DNA of 64,000 nucleotides. It comes from Wocania_A sp965224845 (lineage in GTDB: Bacteria > Bacteroidota > Bacteroidia > Flavobacteriales > Flavobacteriaceae). The notes below the pieces were generated by a model. It saw nothing but the letters and a program-made list of their open reading frames with translations, was not told where the DNA came from and ran no database searches. Shown in pieces: positions 15,683 to 24,968 of this stretch (positions are counted from its first letter, which is position 1; each line of letters starts with the position of its first letter). The stretch is taken from contig CBDDAJ010000033.1 in NCBI GenBank assembly GCA_965224845.1, positions 62,001 through 126,000 of the forward strand, given 5' to 3'. The translations under genes and the position numbers were made by a program.

Positions 15683-16258
15683 ATGATGACAGAAGCAAAA
15701 GAAAAAAAATTAAAAGATAAGCTTAAAAAGTTTGAAAATGGGTTTGTTTTAGAAGAGTATAAGATGAAGTGGGAGTATATTAAACATATAGAAAGCCAAA
15801 GGGTAGATATCGTAAAATGGTATGTTTTTATATTAGGATCCATATTAACCTTTTTATCAGTAACTAATGAAACTACAGAAAACTGTTCAAAAGACACCAA
15901 TTTTTTTAATAGCTTATTAGGTAATGGAGAATGGGCATTTATTTTGAGTTTTTTGCTTTTATTGGCAATATTTATTTCTATATATATATTGTTTCAGAAG
16001 AAAAACTATAATATTTATAATAAAAGAAGAATGGATATTGAACAGAATTTTATATTTCTTGAAAAAGAGGACAATGATAGAGTGTTCTTTTCGGTATTTA
16101 GAATTCAATTTTTAATGTTTAGTTTATTTGGAAGTGGTCTTTCTGGTTTACTAGCATATATTAGTTCTGGAAGTTATAAATATGCTATATTATTTGGTGT
16201 TATTTATTTTGGTTTTATGTTTTTATTATCAATTTTTATAGTAGGCCGTACAAAGTAA
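15683..16258 (+). CDS. four-TM membrane protein of unknown function
   Basis: A 191-residue protein that I could not place in a family. A charged, helical N-terminal tail (about residues 1-45, rich in K and E, with K-H-I-E-S-Q-R) precedes four hydrophobic segments at about 46-65, 80-105, 135-155 and 160-187; a basic, aromatic loop separates the second and third. The gene lies 12 bp after the MBL hydrolase and converges on the fatty acid hydroxylase gene with a 6-bp gap. A membrane-bound accessory role is all that can be inferred. Confidence 0.65.
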   Translation: MMTEAKEKKLKDKLKKFENGFVLEEYKMKWEYIKHIESQRVDIVKWYVFILGSILTFLSVTNETTENCSKDTNFFNSLLGNGEWAFILSFLLLLAIFISIYILFQKKNYNIYNKRRMDIEQNFIFLEKEDNDRVFFSVFRIQFLMFSLFGSGLSGLLAYISSGSYKYAILFGVIYFGFMFLLSIFIVGRTK

Positions 16259-16264
16259 TAAAAA

Positions 16265-17164
16265 TCATAACTTATTTTTTTGATGCCATGCTTTTCGCAA
16301 ATCATCAGAAACTTGTCCGGTACCATCATGTTTCCAACCTGGTGGTTTTATAAGATAAAGGCATCTATTGCGTATCGATTTTTTTCCGGAAAATACATCC
16401 CTAAACATATTTACCCATTCTATAAAAGCAATTTTAACAGGATTATATGTATTGATGTTTTTTACCAAGCCATAAACCACTTTTTCGTCTTTTAGTTCCG
16501 GTTGGAATGTGCCAAAAAGCTTATCCCAAATAATGAGGATTCCAGCATGATTTCTATCTAAATAAATGGGGTTTTTACCATGATGTACTCTATGGTGTGA
16601 TGGTGTATTAAAAACCGCTTCAAACCATTTGGGCATTTTATCAATAGTTTCAGTATGTATCCAGAATTGATACAATAAACTAATAGACATTTGAAGCATT
16701 ATCATAGCTGGATGAAACCCAACAAGGGGTAACCATAACCAAAAAATAAAAGTATAAAAACCTCCAGACCACGTTTGTCTTAAAGCCGTACTTAAATTGT
16801 AATGCTGAGAGGAATGGTGTACTACATGAGAAGCCCAAAATAAACGACACTCATGCGAGATTCTATGAAACCAGTAATACGCAATATCATCTGCAAAAAA
16901 AATAAGAATAAAACTCCACCAGGCTACAGGAATTGTGAAGACTCTAAAGTTTTCATAGATAAGTAAAAACGAAAACAATACCAGAGCTTTACTAAAATAC
17001 CCTAAAAACACATTGCCTAAACCCATGGTAATGGATGATATGGCATCCTTTTTTTCATAAGTATTTATACCTTTTTTTACTGTAACATACAATTCTACGA
17101 GCATAGAAAGCACAAAAAAAGGAATGGCAAATAAAATAATATCAGGAAATTCAGGACTTTGCAT
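16265..17164 (-). CDS. fatty acid hydroxylase / sterol desaturase family protein
   Basis: A 299-residue integral membrane di-iron enzyme. The histidine boxes of the superfamily are all present: W-F-H-R-I-S-H, H-V-V-H-H-S-S-Q-H-Y-N and the distal H-R-V-H-H-G, framed by four or more hydrophobic segments. The family hydroxylates or desaturates lipid chains or sterol-like rings using O2. In Bacteroidetes the substrate is usually unknown; ornithine/glycine lipids or carotenoids are possibilities only. It is on the opposite strand inside the menaquinone block, splitting menB-menA-... from menC-CPBP-menE, and is divergent from menC with a 67-bp spacer. Confidence 0.85.
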   Translation of the reverse strand: MQSPEFPDIILFAIPFFVLSMLVELYVTVKKGINTYEKKDAISSITMGLGNVFLGYFSKALVLFSFLLIYENFRVFTIPVAWWSFILIFFADDIAYYWFHRISHECRLFWASHVVHHSSQHYNLSTALRQTWSGGFYTFIFWLWLPLVGFHPAMIMLQMSISLLYQFWIHTETIDKMPKWFEAVFNTPSHHRVHHGKNPIYLDRNHAGILIIWDKLFGTFQPELKDEKVVYGLVKNINTYNPVKIAFIEWVNMFRDVFSGKKSIRNRCLYLIKPPGWKHDGTGQVSDDLRKAWHQKNKL

Positions 17165-17214
17165 TGCTTTAAAATTTGTTCTAAGAGGTTTACAAATTAA
17201 ACATTTTTATTGAT

Positions 17215-17222
17215 TATTTTTG
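17215..17222 (+). promoter_or_regulatory. -7 box before menC
   Basis: TATTTTTG matches TAnnTTTG and includes the TTG codon from which a longer menC frame could begin. This supports the ATG at 17232 as the true start and a separate promoter for the menC-CPBP-menE half. No good -33 TTG was found. Confidence 0.4.
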
Positions 17223-17231
17223 AAAACTATA

Positions 17232-18266
17232 ATGATAGCTGTTTGCCATAAATATATTTTGAATTTTAAAAACCCAAGTGGAACATCACGAGGCATTTTA
17301 AAAACTAAAGAAACCTGGTTTATTGTATTAGAACATAAAGGAAAACGCGGTATTGGTGAATGTGGCCTGTTTAAAGGATTATCTATTGACGACAGGCCAG
17401 ATTATGAAGAGAAATTGCAATGGGTTTGTAAAAATATAGATTTAGGACTAGGCCTTTTGCTAAAGACACTTGTTGAATTTCCCAGCATTCAATTTGGATT
17501 GGAAATGGCTTTTCGATCCCTGGAAAGTATAAACACGTTTGAATTATTTCCATCCAATTTTACTAAAAGTAAGGCTTCAATTCCTATAAACGGACTTATT
17601 TGGATGGGTTCTGAGGCCTTTATGAGGCAACAAATAAAAGATAAAATTTCAGCAGGATTTGGTTGTATTAAAATGAAAATTGGAGCCCTGGATTTTTTAA
17701 GAGAAATAAGTATTATAAAATCTATTAGAAAAGAGTTCTCATCAAAAGATATAGAATTGCGTGTAGATGCCAATGGTGCTTTTTCTAAAGATGACGCTTT
17801 AGAGAAGTTAAAAGTACTATCAGAACTCGATTTGCATTCTATAGAACAGCCTATAAGGCAGGGACAAATTGAAGTGATGGCCAAATTATGTGAAATGACA
17901 CCCTTACCCATAGCTTTGGATGAAGAATTAATAGGTGTTTTTTCTGTAACAAAAAAACAGGAATTGCTACAAACCATAAATCCGCAATACATCATCCTAA
18001 AACCCAGTTTGGTTGGAGGTTTTAAAGGAAGTGATGATTGGATTAAAATTGCAGAAAACCAAAACACAGGATGGTGGATTACCAGTGCTCTGGAAAGTAA
18101 TGTAGGGCTTAATGCTATAGCACAATATACCTTTAAAAAACGCAGTAATTTACCGCAAGGATTAGGTACTGGTGCTTTATTTGTTAACAATTTTGACAGC
18201 CCACTGCAAGTAAAAAATGGTACCTTGCAATATAATAAGAATGTTAATTGGAAATTTAATTTATAA
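17232..18266 (+). CDS. menC: o-succinylbenzoate synthase
   Basis: A 344-residue enolase-superfamily enzyme that dehydrates SHCHC to o-succinylbenzoate. The active-site set is complete: K147-x-K149 in C-I-K-M-K-I-G, metal ligands D179 (R-V-D-A-N-G), E205 (S-I-E-Q-P) and D230 (A-L-D-E-E), and the second base K257 in I-L-K-P-S-L-V-G-G. A TTG at 17220 could give four more residues, but it lies in a promoter-like TATTTTTG, so I start at the ATG. The CPBP gene begins 2 bp after its stop, and menE follows. Confidence 0.92.
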   Translation: MIAVCHKYILNFKNPSGTSRGILKTKETWFIVLEHKGKRGIGECGLFKGLSIDDRPDYEEKLQWVCKNIDLGLGLLLKTLVEFPSIQFGLEMAFRSLESINTFELFPSNFTKSKASIPINGLIWMGSEAFMRQQIKDKISAGFGCIKMKIGALDFLREISIIKSIRKEFSSKDIELRVDANGAFSKDDALEKLKVLSELDLHSIEQPIRQGQIEVMAKLCEMTPLPIALDEELIGVFSVTKKQELLQTINPQYIILKPSLVGGFKGSDDWIKIAENQNTGWWITSALESNVGLNAIAQYTFKKRSNLPQGLGTGALFVNNFDSPLQVKNGTLQYNKNVNWKFNL

Positions 18267-18268
18267 GT

Positions 18269-19228
18269 ATGAATTATATACAACAAGTTTATAAAGGTAA
18301 GCGTGAGTTATGGATGTTTATTATAACTAGTGGTTTAATTTCTGGGATCTTTATCCTGAATTTTATTGCGTATTTGTTTACATCACCCGAAGATATGGAT
18401 GCCGCTTATGAATTAATGAAATCTATCCCTACAAACCTATCATTAGTTATAAATTTGGCACCATTTGCAATTTTACTAATCTTACTATTTGTTTTTGTAA
18501 AATTTATGCATCAAAGGAGTATTTTATCTCTAACTACTGCAAGGAAAAGTATAGATTGGAAGCGCGTATTGTTCTCATTTTCTTTAATTGTACTTATTAC
18601 TTTGATAACATTTGGTATCTCTTATTATATAGATCCATCACAGGTAGAGCTGCAGTTTGATGCAAAGAAGTTTACTATACTTTTAATAATTAGCTTATTA
18701 CTTTTTCCTTTTCAAATCGGGCTTGAAGAATATTTGTTTAGAGGTTATTTTATGCAACATATTGGCGATTTGGTTAAAAATAGATGGTTTCCCTTGCTTT
18801 TTACTTCCATCTTTTTTGGTGTGGCCCATAGTGCAAATCCTGAAGTAGCAGAAATGGGGTTTGTAACCATGATATTTTATATAGGTACAGGATTGCTTTT
18901 GGGAATTATGACACTTATGGATGATGGATTAGAACTTGCTTTAGGATTTCATTTTGGAAATAATTTGCTCGCTGCCTTGTTGGTTACTTCAGACTGGTCT
19001 GCTTTGCAAACAGACGCCATTTTTAAATATACTGCAGAAGAAGCTAATAATTCGGCTTTAGAGATTATTCTGCCTGTTTTTATTTTATATCCAATAATCC
19101 TTTTAATCTTATCAAAAAAATACAATTGGACCAATTGGAAAGACAAATTATTAGGGAAGGTAGTAGAACCACCAAAAGAAAATTATAAGGTTTTAAAAGA
19201 GATAGGAAGCAGTGATACCCAACTATAA
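18269..19228 (+). CDS. CPBP family intramembrane glutamic endopeptidase
   Basis: A 319-residue polytopic membrane protein with the CPBP (Abi/Rce1-like) motifs: E153-E154-Y-L-F-R-G near the middle, the F-F-G-V-A-H motif that follows and H-F-G-N-N towards the end. About seven or eight hydrophobic segments are visible and the C-terminal 50 residues are hydrophilic. The family cleaves substrates inside the membrane or binds prenylated partners. It sits tightly between menC (2-bp gap) and menE (17-bp overlap), so it must be expressed with them. A link to quinone synthesis is contextual only. Confidence 0.88.
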   Translation: MNYIQQVYKGKRELWMFIITSGLISGIFILNFIAYLFTSPEDMDAAYELMKSIPTNLSLVINLAPFAILLILLFVFVKFMHQRSILSLTTARKSIDWKRVLFSFSLIVLITLITFGISYYIDPSQVELQFDAKKFTILLIISLLLFPFQIGLEEYLFRGYFMQHIGDLVKNRWFPLLFTSIFFGVAHSANPEVAEMGFVTMIFYIGTGLLLGIMTLMDDGLELALGFHFGNNLLAALLVTSDWSALQTDAIFKYTAEEANNSALEIILPVFILYPIILLILSKKYNWTNWKDKLLGKVVEPPKENYKVLKEIGSSDTQL

Positions 19229-20303
19229 TAAAGTTCATTTAAAATTTAAACTTAATAAGATTCATTATTCGTATGATGATCTTATGGAAGTTGCTTATAG
19301 CTATGTAAAAGAAGGATTGCCATATGAGGTCGCTATTGGAGAATTTTTGTTAGATTGGCTAGACGAAAACGATTTTATATATGTAGATACTTCTGGGTCT
19401 ACAGGAAAACCAAAGCGTATTAAAATTAAGAAGCAAGCTATGGTTAATTCTGCTATAGCAACGGGCGATTTTTTTAATTTGAAACCAGGAGATAAAGCTC
19501 TATATTGTTTACCATCTAATTATGTAGCAGGCAAAATGATGTTAATTCGTGCTATTGTTCTTGGTTTAGAATTAGATTTAACCCAACCTGCCTCTCAGCC
19601 AATCTTCGATTACGAAACGCATTACGATTTTGCTGCCATGGTACCCATGCAATTAGAAAAAATTTATACTTATTGTGGTAACATAAAAACCATAATAGTA
19701 GGAGGTTCTCCTGTTTCTAAATCTTTAAAGGCAGCTATAAATAACATTGAATCGAGGGTTTTTGAAACTTACGGCATGACAGAAACTGTTACACATATTG
19801 CATTAAAAAAGATAAATAATTTTGAGTTATTACAAGGAAACGAGATTAAAGAATCTGTTACACCTCATTTTAAAACATTACCCGACATTTCAATATCTGA
19901 TGATGAAAGAGGCTGTTTAGTAATTAAAGCACCTAAGCTTTCAAGCGAAACCATTGTTACTAACGATATGGTAAAGCTATATTCTGATACTGAGTTTGAA
20001 TGGTTAGGGCGTTACGATAATGTTATTAACTCCGGAGGAATAAAACTTTTTCCAGAAAAGATAGAAGCTAAACTATTGAATAAATTACAGCAACGTTTTT
20101 TTATAGCATCAGAAAAAGAACAGACTTTAGGAGAACAGGTTATTTTAGTTGTAGAAGGTTGTTCGAATGCAATAAGTAATTCTGCGTTTTCTGATTTAGA
20201 AAAGTTTGAAAAGCCTAAAGCTATTTATTGCATTAATGAATTTGTTGAAACTACTTCAGGTAAAATCAAGCGTAAAGAAACCTTAAACCAATTAAAAGTT
20301 TAA
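19212..20303 (+). CDS. menE: o-succinylbenzoate-CoA ligase
   Basis: A compact ANL-superfamily ligase of 363 residues that activates o-succinylbenzoate to its CoA thioester. The P-loop D-T-S-G-S-T-G-K-P-K covers residues 59-68, the adenylate motif T-Y-G-M-T-E-T lies near 190, and W-L-G-R-Y-D-N-V-I-N-S-G-G-I-K-L is the hinge region; the final K of S-G-K-I-K-R-K is the catalytic lysine. It is shorter than E. coli MenE (about 450), as is usual in this phylum. I start at the GTG at 19212, which overlaps the CPBP gene by 17 bp. Confidence 0.9.
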   Translation: MIPNYNKVHLKFKLNKIHYSYDDLMEVAYSYVKEGLPYEVAIGEFLLDWLDENDFIYVDTSGSTGKPKRIKIKKQAMVNSAIATGDFFNLKPGDKALYCLPSNYVAGKMMLIRAIVLGLELDLTQPASQPIFDYETHYDFAAMVPMQLEKIYTYCGNIKTIIVGGSPVSKSLKAAINNIESRVFETYGMTETVTHIALKKINNFELLQGNEIKESVTPHFKTLPDISISDDERGCLVIKAPKLSSETIVTNDMVKLYSDTEFEWLGRYDNVINSGGIKLFPEKIEAKLLNKLQQRFFIASEKEQTLGEQVILVVEGCSNAISNSAFSDLEKFEKPKAIYCINEFVETTSGKIKRKETLNQLKV

Positions 20304-20357
20304 AATTAATTGTAACATTGCGAATCGTTTACCTACTAACAATAAAATTTTAGAATA

Positions 20358-22121
20358 ATGAGCTTTATAAAACGTGTATTATCAACTGTTACAGGAATTT
20401 TTGTATTTCTATTTATTTGTTTTGCGCTATTAATACTAATAGGGTTATTATCTGGGTCATCATCTGATGAGAAGATTATTGTTAAAGACAATTCTGTATT
20501 AGACCTTAAATTAGATTTTCCAATAAAGGACTATGCTGGAAAAACAGTTTTTAAGCAGTATAGTTTTTTAAACGAAAATAAAAAGGATGGTCTTTTTAAT
20601 ATTATAGATGCCATAAGGCATGCAGCTACAGATGATAAAATAAAGGGGATATCGATAGCCAATAATTTTATTCAGGCAGGGTATTCTCAAACCAAAGCCA
20701 TTAGAGATGCGCTTTTAGAGTTTAAAAAATCTGATAAATTTATTGTGGCTTATGCCGATGTTTATACTCAAAAAGACTATTACTTAAGTTCGGTTGCAGA
20801 TACCATTTATATGAATCCTGTTGGTATGATGGAGTTTAATGGTTTGTCTACCGAACGTTTGTATTATAAAGATTTTCAGGAAAAATCTGGAATTAAAATG
20901 GAGGTTATTCGTTTGGGTAAATATAAAAGTGCAGTTGAACCCTTTTTAGAGAATGAAATGAGCGATAATAACCGCGAGCAAATTGAAGTATATTTAAATG
21001 GTATATGGAATGAGGTAAAAAAAGAAATTTCGGATAGCAGGAATATTGCTGTAGAAAGGCTAAATACTATTGCAGATAGCTTATTGTCTAGAACGGCACC
21101 CTTGGCAAAGTCTTCTAAAATGATAGATAAAATAGCCTATTACGATGAGTATGAAAATGGACTGAGACATGCGATTCATTTAGAGGCATCAAAAAAAATA
21201 AAAACCATTTCTATTAAAGATTATGCAACTCATACCGCTAATCAAATAAGAAAAAATACAAGCAGTAATAAAATTGCAGTTATTTATGCCGAAGGAGAAA
21301 TAATATATGGAGATGGAGACGAAGAATATGTTGGTCAAGGCGCTATGAATCGATCTTTAAAAAAGGCAAGAGAAGACAAAAAAGTTAAAGCAGTGGTTAT
21401 TAGAGTTAATTCTCCAGGAGGTAGTGCTTTGGCAAGCGAGCTTATTTGGCGAGAAATTGAGCTAACCAAAAAGCTAAAGCCGGTTATAGTATCTATGGGA
21501 GATGTTGCAGCCTCAGGAGGGTATTATATTGCTTGTAATGCCGATAAAATTATTGCAGAACCAACAACGATCACTGGAAGCATTGGTGTTTTTGGGATGT
21601 TACCAAACGTAAAGGGACTTGCCGATAAATGGGGAATTAATGCTGAACAGGTAACAACTAATAAGAATGCGATTTCTTATAGCTTTTTTGAACCAATGAA
21701 TGCAGAGCAAGAAGCTTTTATTAAAGAAGGTATTAGCGACATCTACGAATTGTTCACTAATAGAGTAGCAGAAGGAAGGAGCATGACACAAGATGATGTA
21801 AAAACTATTGCACAAGGACGTGTTTGGACTGGGGTTGATGCTTTAAATAATGGTTTGATTGATGAACTAGGAGGTTTGGATGTAGCTTTAAAACATGCAG
21901 CTGATGCAGCAGAAATTGAAGATTATAAAATTAAAGAACTCCCGGTTTTTGAAAAGGACCTGGATGAGGTGTTACAAAGTTTTGGTTTAGCAAAAGCAAA
22001 AGAAGACATTTTAAAAGAAGAGCTGGGAGAAGCGAATTATAAAATGTTAAAAGAAATTAAATCGATGTCTAAGCAAAAAGGGATTCAATTGTTATTTCCT
22101 TTTAATACCGAAATCAAATAG
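20358..22121 (+). CDS. sppA: signal peptide peptidase SppA, 67K type
   Basis: A membrane-bound S49 protease of 587 residues that degrades cleaved signal peptides. A single transmembrane segment lies at about residues 10-32. The protein has the duplicated structure of the long form, with the catalytic lysine K188 in L-G-K-Y-K-S-A-V-E-P-F in the first half and the nucleophile S386 in A-A-S-G-G-Y-Y-I-A in the second. It follows menE after 54 bp and may be read from the same transcript, but its role is separate from menaquinone. It converges on the first sulfatase gene, with no clear terminator in the 42-bp gap. Confidence 0.93.
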   Translation: MSFIKRVLSTVTGIFVFLFICFALLILIGLLSGSSSDEKIIVKDNSVLDLKLDFPIKDYAGKTVFKQYSFLNENKKDGLFNIIDAIRHAATDDKIKGISIANNFIQAGYSQTKAIRDALLEFKKSDKFIVAYADVYTQKDYYLSSVADTIYMNPVGMMEFNGLSTERLYYKDFQEKSGIKMEVIRLGKYKSAVEPFLENEMSDNNREQIEVYLNGIWNEVKKEISDSRNIAVERLNTIADSLLSRTAPLAKSSKMIDKIAYYDEYENGLRHAIHLEASKKIKTISIKDYATHTANQIRKNTSSNKIAVIYAEGEIIYGDGDEEYVGQGAMNRSLKKAREDKKVKAVVIRVNSPGGSALASELIWREIELTKKLKPVIVSMGDVAASGGYYIACNADKIIAEPTTITGSIGVFGMLPNVKGLADKWGINAEQVTTNKNAISYSFFEPMNAEQEAFIKEGISDIYELFTNRVAEGRSMTQDDVKTIAQGRVWTGVDALNNGLIDELGGLDVALKHAADAAEIEDYKIKELPVFEKDLDEVLQSFGLAKAKEDILKEELGEANYKMLKEIKSMSKQKGIQLLFPFNTEIK

Positions 22122-22163
22122 AGTGCTTACCTGAGTGCGATTCTAGCTATAAAAATAAAAGGT

Positions 22164-24722
22164 TTAATATTTAAAAAGTTTTTGGGTTAAATATTTACCA
22201 GACCCCTTATTTTTTATTTTAACAAAATACGGACCTTTTGGGATTTCTGTAAAATTATTTAAAATAGAAACATTACTGGTGTTGCCCAAAACATTCTTTT
22301 TATATATAATTCTTCCATGTATATCAAATAGGATAATAACTAACTCAGCGTTTTTAAAATCGTCTGACAGTTTAATGTTGATGTTGGTTTTAAATGGGTT
22401 TGGGTGCACAAACACGCCATGATTTTTATTTTCATCATTGCTATTCAACGTACCTGCACATGCTGAGTTTGAAATTTGTGTAGTAGTTAATACCGAGTTA
22501 TAAATGGCAAAAGCATCTATTTTGCCATTAAAATTACTAGCATTCGTTCCACTTCCAAAAGCATCACCACCTCCAATTACACCACCAACGCCTCCCGGGC
22601 TACTATGGAAATTTAACGAAGATAAGGCGCTTGAGCTTGAATTCCCTAGCGTGCCATCAATATACAGTGCTAAAGTTGTATTAGCGCCGTCATAAACTAA
22701 TGCTACATGATGCCATTCGCCATCATTCGGATAGGGCGTACTTAAACTAATGTTTGTTTCTGTAGTACTGGCCATAGCTGCTTCCAGATTCGAGTTATTA
22801 AGTCGTAATGCTAATCCGTTTCCGCTACCTCCTTCTTCAAAGATTTCCTGAGTTCCTATTAAGGAGGTTGGTTTTATCCAAACCGATACACTTCGTGCTG
22901 TAGTGGCATTATTTAGAAATGTTCCGGTATTATACTGTATTTCTACTGTGCCATCAAATACCGCAGCCTGATCCCCTTCCTTAAAATCTAAGTTGTCATA
23001 AGTTAATGTTCCGGTTATAGGATTGGGATTGTAGTTGTTCCCGGAAGCATCATTGGCATGGCTTGCAGAATCAAAATCCCAATAGGCATCATAACCGTTT
23101 ACAGCTTGACAGCCGTTAGTTGAATTCGATGATGCTGTGCTTATTATGTATGGTAATGGCACTGTAGTTCCATCACTTCTATAAGTTGGTAAGGGCGCAG
23201 ATATATTTATTAAATGATTTCTTAAATCTGTACTCATCGCATTGGCTATAGTTAAAGTAGCCATATCTGGGGTTCCTGATAATAGGTTTGTAGTTTCACT
23301 AATATCATTTATCAAGTGGTATAGCTCATAAGATGCTGTTTCATAATTATGAATTAATTTATAATCTCCTTTTCTTATTATTGAAACAGGCCTAGCATCA
23401 CGTTTAGAATCTATGAGATACCCAGGGTAGTGCCAATAAAGGGCATCTCTTCCTAAGGCAGTACTGTTGGTTAGCATTTGCCAATGGCTAATTCCATCAA
23501 TGTTATAGGCAGCAGGTAACGAGCCTCCGGCAGCTTCTACAAATGTTGGATATAAATCAAAACCTATAATCGGAGTTGTATTTATGGTCCCTTTATTAGC
23601 TAACCATGGTGCCTCAGACCACACAATACTAACAGATCTTATACCTCCTTCATACCATTCGCCTTTCATACCTCTTAACGGACCAGCATCATCACTGTGA
23701 ATTGCACCTCCATTATCTGAAATAAAATATACTAGAGTGTTTTCTGATAACATGTTTCCTGGATTTCTGGGGTCTGCTGTTGTCTTTAAATGATTTATTA
23801 ATCGCCCTATAGTTTGATCCATACCTTCTGCTATAGCAGCCTGCCCTTTATTATTATGCCCCATGGTACTTGGGGTTTTTGTATCATATTTAGCATATAA
23901 GTCTGGACGGGCATTATCTTGAGAAAAAGGTCCATGTATGGCAAAGTTGCTAAAATGCATAAAAAAGGGAGTATTAATATGAGTGTTTATAAAGTCTATA
24001 GCCGCATCTGCCATAGCATCAGTTACATGTTTTGGAGTGTTTTCTAAAGAATTATCTCCTGCCAGCATTAGAGATTCGGCAGAAGTGTATGGATTTGCAT
24101 AAGCATCTAATTCTGCTCCTATGTTATTATGAAATGTCCAAATGCCACCAGATTCAGTAGCAAAATAATTCCCTGGATTTCCTTTGGTTCCGCCACCATA
24201 GTTAAAGTCAAATCCTTGATCTGTAGCGGCGTTATTTGATACATTTGTGGCTTCATTTTCACCAACATGATATTTCCCTAAATGCACTGTAGTATAACCA
24301 GCTGTTTTCATGGTTTCTGCTAACGTGATTGAAGTAGCAGGTAGCTCATCAATACCATTAGGAAGGCCATTATCTGGCCCAATAAGTAGGGTAGAATTAC
24401 CACCCCTGTTTAAATTATCGACAGCAAAAATATTGTTTGTTGGTCGCGAGGCGTATTGACCACTTAGTATTGCAGCCCTAGTTGGAGCACAGTTGGAGCC
24501 GTTTACATAACCATATGGAAAAGCAATACCTTCGCTTGCTAATGTTTCCAGTGTTGGTGTTTCATAAAAATCGCTTGGATTATTAAGATTAGTTAGTGGT
24601 GTACTTACCTGCGACCAACCCATATCGTCAGCGATGATTACAATAACGTTTGGAGATTGTGAATGCATTTTATAACTACCTAAGATACATGTTAAAATAA
24701 ATAGTGAAATTCTAGGTTTCAT
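22164..24722 (-). CDS. secreted sulfatase with LamG domain and T9SS type A sorting domain (sulfatase 1)
   Basis: An 852-residue exported sulfatase. After a signal peptide (about 1-22) comes an alkaline phosphatase-fold sulfatase domain (about 24-520): metal ligands D32-D33 in I-A-D-D-M-G-W, the Cys-type maturation motif C78-A-P-T-R82, H-L-G-K at 147-150, A-I-H-G-P-F with H263, and S-D-N-G-G at 335-339. Cys78 should become formylglycine. A LamG/concanavalin-like domain follows (about 545-755), then a type A T9SS C-terminal domain (about 775-852). The substrate is probably a sulfated glycan. It is the second gene of a tandem pair, 246 bp behind its 1159-residue paralogue. Confidence 0.92.
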   Translation of the reverse strand: MKPRISLFILTCILGSYKMHSQSPNVIVIIADDMGWSQVSTPLTNLNNPSDFYETPTLETLASEGIAFPYGYVNGSNCAPTRAAILSGQYASRPTNNIFAVDNLNRGGNSTLLIGPDNGLPNGIDELPATSITLAETMKTAGYTTVHLGKYHVGENEATNVSNNAATDQGFDFNYGGGTKGNPGNYFATESGGIWTFHNNIGAELDAYANPYTSAESLMLAGDNSLENTPKHVTDAMADAAIDFINTHINTPFFMHFSNFAIHGPFSQDNARPDLYAKYDTKTPSTMGHNNKGQAAIAEGMDQTIGRLINHLKTTADPRNPGNMLSENTLVYFISDNGGAIHSDDAGPLRGMKGEWYEGGIRSVSIVWSEAPWLANKGTINTTPIIGFDLYPTFVEAAGGSLPAAYNIDGISHWQMLTNSTALGRDALYWHYPGYLIDSKRDARPVSIIRKGDYKLIHNYETASYELYHLINDISETTNLLSGTPDMATLTIANAMSTDLRNHLINISAPLPTYRSDGTTVPLPYIISTASSNSTNGCQAVNGYDAYWDFDSASHANDASGNNYNPNPITGTLTYDNLDFKEGDQAAVFDGTVEIQYNTGTFLNNATTARSVSVWIKPTSLIGTQEIFEEGGSGNGLALRLNNSNLEAAMASTTETNISLSTPYPNDGEWHHVALVYDGANTTLALYIDGTLGNSSSSALSSLNFHSSPGGVGGVIGGGDAFGSGTNASNFNGKIDAFAIYNSVLTTTQISNSACAGTLNSNDENKNHGVFVHPNPFKTNINIKLSDDFKNAELVIILFDIHGRIIYKKNVLGNTSNVSILNNFTEIPKGPYFVKIKNKGSGKYLTQKLFKY

Positions 24723-24760
24723 GAGATTGGCTAAAAGGGGTTATTTGAAATAGATTCTTT

Positions 24761-24768
24761 CAAATATA
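24761..24768 (-). promoter_or_regulatory. -7 box of sulfatase 1 gene
   Basis: TATATTTG read leftward matches TAnnTTTG, 38 bp before the start codon. No clear -33 TTG was found. With the terminator just upstream it suggests that the two sulfatase genes are separate units. Confidence 0.4.
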
Positions 24769-24890
24769 GTGTATTTTATCTATAAAATATGCTTTTAGTA
24801 GAGTTTTTATCATGATTAAGTACTATAATTAATACAAAAAGGGTTGTATTTTGATGTCGCTATTTTGCTGTTCATGAGTTTAATTTCATC

Positions 24891-24939
24891 AAAAAAAGAA
24901 GACTCAACAGAATGACATATCATTTATTTCTGTTGAGTC
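24891..24939 (-). terminator. terminator of the 1159-residue sulfatase gene
   Basis: GACTCAACAGAA (24901-24912) pairs with TTCTGTTGAGTC (24928-24939). Read leftward the stem is followed by a run of T (the A-rich 24891-24900 on the plus strand). It lies 30 bp beyond the stop codon of the second sulfatase. Confidence 0.8.
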
Positions 24940-24968
24940 TACGCTAAACTTTAACGGTTTAGATACTA

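Noticed and set aside
15683..17164. An abortive-infection or other defence module (four-TM protein with CPBP and hydroxylase)
   Set aside because: CPBP proteins were once named Abi, but this one is locked between menC and menE; neighbours are metabolic and no nuclease, toxin or nucleotide-signalling enzyme is present.
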